A DNA stretch of 64,000 nucleotides from Plantago major (taxonomy: Eukaryota > Streptophyta > Magnoliopsida > Lamiales > Plantaginaceae): positions 1,819,265 to 1,883,264 of the forward strand of contig CM048840.1 in the NCBI GenBank assembly GCA_026545765.1. Direction: 5' to 3'. Below, one piece after another: positions 55,118 to 64,000 of the stretch (positions are counted from its first letter, which is position 1; each line of letters begins with the position of its first letter). The position numbers and the translations under genes are program-made. The notes below the pieces were generated by a model. That model was not told where the DNA came from. It did not search any database and saw only the letters and a list, made by a program, of their open reading frames with translations.

Positions 55118-57415
55118 GAAGGGAATGAGAGGGAATGGTTAAATTGAATTAAATCAGTAAATGTGGACTACTGGATAATGAAGCCACATTAATGGAAAGG
55201 GAGTTTGCTGGAGATTTGAAGAGTTGTTTGGTGTATTATCAATGGAGGAGGAGGAGGAGGAGGAGGAATTGATGTTGGTTGGATGAGGAACAAGGATGGA
55301 GAAGGAGGGAGGAAACTTTTTTCTGTTGTGGTCGGATGGCGAACGACGACACCATGTTGATTTGTTGACAATACAGCTAGATTTGATTGATTGAGTTAAT
55401 AATTTCAAATTTAACCAACTTATTACCTCAAATCTCTAGCTTTTTAATATTATTATTTGTTCAATTAATAATTTAAAATTCGGTTTATTCATTGTGTTAT
55501 ACTCGCATTTAATCAACTTATTACCTCAAATCTCTAGCTTTATAATATTATTTGTTCAATTAATAATTTAAAATTCAATTTATTCATCTGTGTTATACTC
55601 GCATTTAACTAACTTATTACCTCAAATCTTTAGCTTTTTAATACTGTATTATTTGTTGAAAATAGCATTGGTACTCGTACGCAAGTAATTAAGCGCGACA
55701 ATTTCCTAATTTGTCTAGCCATTACGAGGTCCCGCTAAAAATTCAGAGTAACTACAAAGGATCTTTGGTAAAATGCTAGTTGGAGAAAATTATTATCAGA
55801 CCCAATCCCTCAATATTTCATAGATCATGTGCCGGATAATGATCCACATCGTTCCATATAAACATGCGAGTGCGGTATATGCACATTAAGTGAGTGACGT
55901 GGATCTAGATCATGTGGATCGAAACCACGATGAGAGCAAAAGTGAAAGTGTGAGTCCAAGAGCACTAAAATTTTTAATATATAAAAAGTGCGCGCCTTAA
56001 AGTATGTTATTATTATATAGAAGTATGTTTTATTCCGTAGAATAATTAAATTAGACCCATCATACTACAATATTATTGTCAATTCTCGAAGTATTTTTTT
56101 AATTTGTATAATAGGGTCACATAGGTTATTTAATTAGGTCAATGGCAATTTAAGTATTTTTTATTATTAATGTTCATTTCACTTTAATTCATGAATTTAC
56201 TATGAAAAGGTGTTTTATAGCAGTATTATTTTAGTTCATGCAATTCGAAAAATTATGGCTTCTATAATGCGCTCATGTAATTTGAAGAATTATGGCTTCT
56301 ATAATGCGCTCCAAAAGTATGGGAACGCGCTCTAAATACCTTTGAGATTTCATGATCGAGCTTTGAGATGACCTAAATGTGGATCCTGCTTTGTGAATAA
56401 ATGATATATTGTCTGCACAATAATTTCCAGCATCAAATTGTGCCATTCTCCAACCAAAGGCTCAACACTTCTTGTGTTTCACATTACTCCTTCCATTCCA
56501 TTCGAGGTTTTTCATTTTTACATTTGAAATGGTTCATGAAAAAAGTTCAATTTCTTTTTATGAAAATCCCCTATCACCTTTAATATTTTTTTTTAATCAT
56601 ATCAATTCTCTCTCTTTTTTTTACTCGAACTCTTTAAAACTTATAACTTTATCAAAAAAAAAAAAAAAAAGAAAAAAAGAAAGAAGTCAAATTGCAAGTT
56701 ATTTTGAAATTAAGGCATATTATATTTCCCAGGAAACTCGCACACCTCTGAGTTAAAAAAAATTATACTCACCCGGTACACCAACCACGACCCCCCCCCC
56801 CCCTCCCCGTGCATTCGCCACCAACAAAGTAAACGAAGGGGTATCTTTACCATACACACAAATTATAAGATTTGCAACTAAAAATACACAATTTATACTT
56901 TTAATATTCAATCATTCATTTTAATTTTTCACATGACTATACTCCAACACTAACCCAATAAGTTGTCCGGGGAGGAGGAAATAATACTCTTAAGATAAAT
57001 ACTCCTCGGTCACCACTCAACACCCATTGATGTGCACCCAATCAGCCCCAAAGTCATCACAATGATTAACGTGCAACCTCTAGCCGAAAAATTAGACACT
57101 ACACTTTCCCAATTGCCATTCACTCACCGTAGAAATGAAATTTCACGCATGAATACGCCATGTGAACAGTAAAATCATTAGGGGATGATGTAGGGTCTAA
57201 CAAACCCCTCTAAGCCTCATATTGCCATACCCCACTATAGAGAAAGAAAGATGCTACTATATTTTAGGAATGTTTTTATTACCCTGAGATGGAAATATTA
57301 AGTATAAAGTTCAAAGACTAGAGCTGCCATGACCCGAACTGCATACCGCTCAAGATCAACGTTCCTACTTCCTAGACCCAGCTCCCACTACATGACATTG
57401 GCATGACCATACAAA
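55118..57415. other. Intergenic region with GGA microsatellite
   Basis: 55118-55400 is the promoter and 5' leader of the ETO1-like gene, with a (GGA)n/(TCC)n run at about 55241-55266. 55690-57415 is AT-rich with a C run at about 56787-56800 and an A tract near 56655. No credible gene. Confidence 0.5.
55405..55670. repeat. Tandem repeat, unit about 106 bp, 2.5 copies
   Basis: Units share AACTTATTACCTCAAATCTC, TTGTTCAATTAATAATTTAA and TGTTATACTCGCATTTAA. No coding content. Confidence 0.85.
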
Positions 57416-57419
57416 TATA

Positions 57420-57685
57420 CTACTTTATCCGTTGTGGGAATAGCTTTACATTTACTTTTTTTGTGGAGAAAATAATGTACATGTTACTTTTTAATAAAAT
57501 AGAATCAGTGGATCTCTCAAATTGATTTTTGAAGTTGAAAATAGGATAAAATAAAGTTGGTGGATTTACTTTTGAACATATTTAATATTAAAGTTGGGTA
57601 AATAGTTACCAAAAAAAGAAATGAGAAGTTTTGTTTAGGACACCCAAAATGGCAAAATGAGAAGCTATTCCCGGAACGGAGGAAG
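57420..57685. mobile_element. Stowaway-like MITE, 266 bp
   Basis: Flanked by TA (57418-57419 and 57686-57687). Left CTACTTTATCCGTTGTGGGA and right end (inverted CTTCCTCCGTTCCGGGAATA) share CCGTT and GGGAATAGCTT. AT-rich inside, no gene. It lies about 260 bp beyond the 3' end of the E1 gene. Confidence 0.8.
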
Positions 57686-57946
57686 TATAACACACCAATT
57701 GAATGACTTGATAGATGCAGGTAAGATATCAGTGTAAATGGAAAATGCATTGTATCAAATGATAGACTAAGATGATTAACCACAACAGCAAATTCGACTA
57801 CAAGACGAGTTTAGGTGTTTTAGGTCTACTTATAGTCTTATACCATCAACAGAAAATCTCAGTGAGCTAGCAGCTGCAATCCACCGGAATGTTATGTCTT
57901 AGAGCAGCACCAATACAGGATTCCAAGGCAATGATGTCAACAACAC

Positions 57947-60900
57947 TCAACGGAAATAAACTGAGATCTGAGGAATGTCAACATCATTGTCATCATCATC
58001 CTCACATGCCACAACCACATCCAAGTGATTTCGGTAAGCTGGGAGATCTACCTTGGCCACATCTCTTGCCAGATCCGCTATCGTCTTGTCCATCCGATCC
58101 TTGTGCCTCGGGAACATGCTGTTGTAAAGGAGACAACTTCCAAATGAAATGCTGTAGGCATTAAGCCCCTTCTCAGAGATCCAGTTCAGCAAAGTCCTCA
58201 AGGTTGGATTATTCTTTATGATCCACCGGTCCCACACAGTCCAGCTCATGTCCTTGTGCTTAATGACCTTTGGGGCCACCGGTTCGGCAATGGAGAATAA
58301 TGGTAGAGCTAGGTTGGCAAACGTGTTACGGTAGTCTTCCACTTTGTGAAGTCCATCAATGACCTTGTAAAGCTCAAGGCACACGAAACCAGTGGCCATG
58401 GCTGTGGCAGTAGCAATTGCAGGTATAATCCTTCCGGCAATGAATTTGGCTTTCAGCTTGTCAACCTCAGGTATGCTGTAGTTTCTTGCCCTCATGTTCG
58501 CAAGTGCAGCTATCATATCCATGTGGTAATTTGTGTCGTCATCCTGCAGGTATGATAAAAGGTCTAAGAAATAAAAAGATAAAAGATTGCATTATTTAAC
58601 ACATCTAGTTTTTTAATCCAGTGTAAAATAAATTTGTGGAGTCTAATTCCTTAACGGAGGGAATAGGACGGTTGAAGTCCTTTGGCTGGCAGGCACCCCT
58701 CAAGCTTGAACATTTACCTACATAACTGCAGCTTGAAACTAGAAAGAATGGCATGCCGCCCATTGCGAAGAACACATAGTTTTTAACCTTTCATAACATT
58801 TGTGATTAGATAATCTCCTGGTGGCAATTGAGTGAATGTGAATCACACCAAACAATTTGATCTATGGTCAAATCAAATTTGTATATGCATCATAGATACA
58901 GTTAACAGTCAATGAGTCAAATATCAGATCATAAAGTGTTTCTTCCTATTGCAGGAGCAAATTTCAGATTCTGACTTATAGCAAAAATCATATTTGGACC
59001 ATGGAAACGTCACTCGTAAATGGAGCAATGAGTTGATGGCCAAAATCCAATTACAGGGAGGGAGAAAGAGAGCCTATCATGTGTAAGAGAATAAGAATAA
59101 GATAATAGAGTTTTATTAATAACTTCATCGAGCCTATCATGTGTGCCAAAGGGACCTTTTCAGTATCAAGGTTTAAGAGTTCCATCTTATTAGTAAGCAA
59201 GAGATGAGGGAAAAGACTGACCTTTTCAAACTGAATTGGTTTCATCTGAAACTTCGGTGGAAGAGTGTTTCGGCATTGCTCCAGCTTCGCAATCAACTCA
59301 CTAATAACAGCAGCATCATCCAAGGAAGCAGTGGCAAGACTAGTCGCTTTCTCATCGGTAACAATTTTGGCACCTTTTACTGGTTGAAATTCAGGAACCA
59401 TGACTTTGTCTACAGCCTCAGCCAATTTCTTTGGGAGCTTAGCCCAATCAGGTACAGGAACACCAGAAGTCTCGGCACGCAGAATCGATGCAGCCATAAC
59501 AAAGTGAAGATGACTAGGGTCTGTGGTTGAGAACTCCAAGGGTCGAGGAAACCGCTTGGGGGCTGACCAAAAACGTGCACCATTGCTCGTTGCAGAATCT
59601 TCAGGAAAGGTGAAAGTTAGCTGCTTCACCCTGTTTGAGAAATAATCTTCAAATCTGTCCACCAATTAATAGAGATGACGTTAGTAATGAATGAATAAAA
59701 GGAGGTATGATTCGGACCAGAAAGCAAAAAAAATGCGCAAGATCAAATTAATTTACTTGAGACGAGCCCAGGTAATACAATCCTGGAATGATTCACAACG
59801 CTCCTTGTCAAGGCACTCAATTACACGTTCCAAATTGTCTCTGGCTTGTGCATCACCAGCATTTATCATTGCAGATGTATACTCGGAAGGATTGGTAAGG
59901 TAGGCATTAACTTCAGCAGGAACTTTTTCAAGCATGCCCTCAAACTCGGATCGAGCCCATGTCAAGCAGTGATCAATATTGTGTGGGAAGGAGTGAACAG
60001 TACACATGGGTGCTTGTTTCTCAGGTGGGTCTCTGGAAGCCCCATAATTTTCCGTCAGATGAGGAATTACTGTCTGTGTGTTGCATTTGGTACCTAATGT
60101 TCCAGATTCAAGGAGTGGCTTTTGGAAATACAAGCATCTCTGGTCAACATAAAGCCTCGCATTCACATTGTCAAGGGCATTGACCACAACAGTCAAATTT
60201 TCCCAAAAAGCATCATCAAACACATTCTCCGTCTCAGAGCCAACACGGTTTTGCAAGGCTTCTATGTTGAGAGATGGATTAATTAATGCAGCAGCAGAAG
60301 CAGCAACTGTAGATTTGGCCTGACCAATATTCCAATCTCGGAAGAGGAATTGCCTGCTGAGGTTACTCTTCTCAATTACATCGTCATCAGTTATGGTCAA
60401 TTTTCCATGTTTTCCACATGAAACTCCCATTAGAGCCAAGTTTTTCAGAAACTCACATCCAAGTGCACCAGATCCAACAACAAAAGTTTTAGCATCTTCG
60501 AGTTTCTTCTGAAACTCAGAACCAAACACAGAAATCTGGGCATCATATCTGCTATTTATAGGTCTGAATTCACTGGCATCTACTGGCTTTGATGGAAGTG
60601 ATTCCACTGAATCAAAGTAGAAAAACTGCAAAACAGTAAGGATGAGGTCAACCATCTAGCAACAATGAAGAAGAAATACAATGAATCGTATAATAACTTA
60701 CTAAGTATTGCCAAGAGCATAGTGCATGTTATGCATACGATTTGACCAGAAGTTTCACGTTGCTCAAAATATAATGGGAATACAAAGGAAAATATGTCCC
60801 AGAGCACCAAGACATGAATCAGCGATCACACAAACTTGGATTTAGTGGTTAGCAAAACTACTGAGCAGACACAAATTTCTAACCTGAAACAGTGGGTGAA

Positions 60901-63357
60901 ACTTCCCAGAGCATGCCTTCATAACCTCCTGACCAACAATACCACCAAACATGGCAGCCATAGGATTAAGTACAGCTCGGGCACCAAAGGAAAATTGTCG
61001 CAGCAGTTTTGGATTTATTTCATCCAGCTTTGCATCACCTAAGCTCTCGTTTATGTCATTGGTTATAGATATCAATTTCTGTGCATCTTCTTCAGAACCC
61101 GCAATGGGGTAGCGTCCCAATACAGAGACAAATTTATCCAATGACTGGAAAGCCAAATGCAGTAGAGGCGGGCGGTCAAACTTAGAGAAATCAGAAAGAA
61201 GATAATCACCGGGATCACTGATAGCTTCCTTCAAGGGCTTGAAGTTCAACACCTTTGGCTCCTTTACCTGAGTTACAATTCCACCTCTTTCGTACTGACC
61301 AAAATTAGTTGCATCCTCATCTAGGGTGAACGAGTAAGGCCGTGCAGCTATTATCTTTCTAGGTTTTCCATCATTGAGTTCAGTCATCCCTCGAACTTCT
61401 GAGAACAATACAAGATCCCCATCCTGAAACTCGAGCCTTTCATCATCCACACATGAGATGAGAGCAGGGTTATCGTTACTGATGGATGCAATGATACCCG
61501 TATGAGGTTCTTCTCCATCTACATCATAAACAGTAAACTTAGGTCCAAAATCGCAGAAGACGCTGCCAAACAGACCTCTGACTTCTGACTTGATGAAAGC
61601 AATAGGAGGCTGATGGTTGTGACAGTATTCATTGAACTCAAACGCATCCTCTAAGCTTATGTCAGTGAAAACCACAGCCTGCACTACCAAGCATCCTTGT
61701 TATTCATAATTTTAAATATATGCATAATGCAGCATATAAGAGTAATAGATGCATAATATGCCAATATTGTAAATCATAGCACATGCATCAGAAATATTGC
61801 CACATCAAAAATTTGGATAAAGATATCCCTGGCATGATATCATGATACAGTAAGCCAAATATCACATAGACACATGATGACCACTGGCACTCTCAAGCAG
61901 ATTTACCCATCAAAGAAGAGTAAAGGCTTTTACACTCATGCGCATAAACCCGTAATTGTGAGCCACAACACAGTTCAAGCTTTATAGTGTTCATGAACAT
62001 GCATGGTATCCTAGAGGTTCTCGTTGACAAGTATCAATAACTGGTGCAGATACCATGTTGACCGGCCGTACAGTATATATCATCATTAGTAGAGAAGGGT
62101 GAAGAAACTCAGGATAAGACAATAAGAGTATCAATTACGATATCCAAGTGAAGAGGTAGTAAAGCAGCCGCAGGAACATAAGCAGAACAGTACATTTCAT
62201 CCCAACATCTATACTACTCCTACTTATAAAAACATATGCATTTTTGTTCCCGGGAGGTAGTTGTGATACCCAATATTTACTTTTCCATTTATACCCTCAC
62301 ACTCCATCACAAATAATATGTCAAGGCTTATTTCCCAAAACCAATACTATAGTATTAATGAAAAAGCTTGAATCATACAGACCCGACTAAAAAACATTCA
62401 TGTTTAAGTGGTCCAAATCATAGAAGAAAAAGGTTGTCGCGGAAGAGAATGCATACGAATCAGGATAACAATTCTCGGGTTATAAGCGTGCTTAAATGTT
62501 TTCACTTGATGACTTGATCCAAATTTAAATTCATATTTTGGTGCTTGCGTCACTGTCTACTTTTTGTGAATTCAAATTAAACATGTTAAAAAAGACCATC
62601 CGGGTATCCATGTGTCAAAGTTGCTCATCTTAGCCAAATGAATGTGTTGGGAGTAATAATTATAACACTATTGTTTGTCATCCTGACGATCTATGGGCCT
62701 GTTATTAATATTACGACTCTGATGATAGAGGGTGGAGAACAATAAGTACAACACATGAAGCAATTATCAGGCAAAACAAAGTAACAAACCAATAGTTGAT
62801 TAAAACATCGTGTATTGACTGAATACAAAACCACATCATGTGATGAGATGATTTAAAAAGATTGTATGTCTTGCTATGTTCAGGTTCCACATGCATGGAA
62901 AACACTGTAACAAAACTGGTTCAACTTCACAAGACCCAGGTAACATCAAGAAGAGATTAGGTATTGTTCACTGAAACAGTGCTAAAAGCCTAAAATCATG
63001 GAGCCAAGGATAAATATATACTGTATACATTAAGGAACATTTCCTGTCAAGCATACTAAAACTCGATATTGAAAAGGTGGGAAAGCTTTGACAACAAGAG
63101 TGCTATTTTATTTGGGATTTTTTTTTTAAAAAAAGTTACCTGGAAATCCGATAGTTGTTCTTTGGTCAATTTTGTGGTCAGAGCGGAAATGGCAACAGCG
63201 CTGTTGAGTTCTTGTAGCTTCTGAATAGATACCAGTGCCCTGTTTTTGCCAACATCATTTTCAGAGAAAACAAAATTGCTGGACATATCCCATAACTCCA
63301 CTGTCCCTTCATCGTGTAACGTCACAGATTTGACACCGGCAAGAATCAGGTTTTTGG
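57947..63357 (-). CDS. UBA1: Ubiquitin-activating enzyme E1 (UBA1-type), 5' part outside window
   Basis: E1 adenylates ubiquitin and passes it as a thioester to E2 enzymes. Five exons: 63140-63357, 60884-61678, 59757-60625, 59222-59654 and 57947-58543, all with GT-AG joins, giving about 969 C-terminal residues of some 1080. Visible: the inactive adenylation half ([17 protein letters not shown]), first catalytic-cysteine half-domain ([12 protein letters not shown]), the active adenylation site ([38 protein letters not shown]), the catalytic Cys in [14 protein letters not shown], a second half-domain, and the C-terminal ubiquitin-fold domain ending [10 protein letters not shown]. Nucleus and cytosol. 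The missing first about 100 residues should follow an intron longer than 640 bp. All recognisable motifs are intact. Confidence 0.97.
61690..63139. other. 1.46-kb intron of the E1 gene
   Basis: Between donor at 63139 and acceptor at 61679. AT-rich, no coding or repeat structure seen. Confidence 0.7.
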
Positions 63358-64000
63358 CTGCCAACATTATAAAAGCCAGATATGAGCATTTCCTCCAAAT
63401 TCCACATCACATAATCTTAAAATCGAAGACCACATAAAATATAAAAATATATTGAGCTAAAACATTCAAAAACATTGCGCCCTTCCCCTGGAATCAGGTT
63501 CCCTATCACTTTATTTCTGGACGCAACAGAGGCAGAAAGCATGTCCTAAAATCAATAGTTTCTTATACAAACCTATTGCTGACATGCTTCCGAGACCTCA
63601 AATTGCGACCACAAATTCATAGACACCAATAACAAATTCACAAGGTTAAGGTGACAATTACTCCAGTATCTTCAAAGCATATGTCGAAACAGTACATAGC
63701 AATCAGCTCCAAATGAATGCATAATGAAATCAGAAACCAATGTCTCCTAGCTACAACAAATGTGTTCAGATGGTTTCACAATTTTATAAGAACAAAGTTC
63801 TGAGAAAGAATGCAGAAGTATATCAACAATAAGCTGAAACAAACAGTAAACCGACATGATTCCCGAGACCTTAAACAACCACTACAATTCAGCACGCCAC
63901 AAATTCACATTGACAATCACTTAAGCATCTTCAAAGTACATAACAATACAGTACACGACATCTGTTCTTGGTGATTATATTATGAGATCAGGGATCGATG
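63358..64000. other. Intron of the E1 gene running off the window
   Basis: Begins (on the minus strand, ends) with the acceptor TGTTGGCAG next to 63357. No exon encoding the E1 N-terminus is seen up to 64000. Confidence 0.65.

Overview
This is a piece of a flowering-plant nuclear genome, most likely a eudicot: spliced genes with GT-AG introns, AT-rich intergenic DNA, dense nested plant transposons (MULE, CACTA, Ty1-copia, hAT, Stowaway) and housekeeping genes with clear plant homologues. I cannot name the species.

Left part, about 1-39.5 kb, is a transposon graveyard around one small host gene. Position 1-3.3 kb holds the right half of a Mutator-like element (MULE-1) with a decayed mudrA-type transposase and a convergent GRF-zinc-finger/membrane-tail gene; its right end abuts an Ulp1-protease-like fragment. 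From 3.9 to 18.1 kb there is a minus-strand FAR1-type (MULE-derived) gene, now a pseudogene. It is split by a 4.1-kb CACTA element (8868-12970), holds a 115-bp minisatellite in an intron that is itself split by a second CACTA (14370-17167), and carries on the opposite strand two of three tandem copies of an unrecognised gene for a protein of about 120 residues, each with its own TATA box. MULE-2 (19646-25665) is complete, with TIRs of about 220 bp and a perfect 10-bp target duplication, and has the same pair of convergent genes as MULE-1. A Ty1-copia element (25820-31030, 511-bp LTRs, 5-bp target duplication) sits just right of it, apparently at the start of the first intron of a host coiled-coil gene (31149-34910). 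That gene also has a 2.4-kb element in its second intron. A related copy lies at 35525-39501, and a long-TIR MULE is nested in it; all three have 9-bp target duplications.

Right part, about 40-64 kb, is ordinary gene space: a Raf-like kinase-domain protein (+, three exons, 588 aa), a glutaredoxin-like zinc protein (-, 261 aa), an ETO1-like BTB/TPR protein (-, four exons, 948 aa) and a ubiquitin-activating enzyme E1 (-, 5' end beyond the window). Small hAT and Stowaway elements lie between them. From memory, the first three resemble the Arabidopsis neighbourhood At5g58520-At5g58550, suggesting conserved microsynteny.

Functionally, the E1 starts the ubiquitin cascade and the ETO1-like protein is a substrate adaptor for CUL3 ligases that degrade ethylene-synthesis enzymes. 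The transposon genes are mostly broken by stops and frameshifts, so these copies should depend on others for movement. The most unusual features are the GRF-finger/membrane-tail gene in the mudrB-like position of two different MULEs, the tandem small-gene array lying partly antisense inside the FAR1-like gene, and a two-copy Mutator-type family carrying coding sequence I do not recognise.
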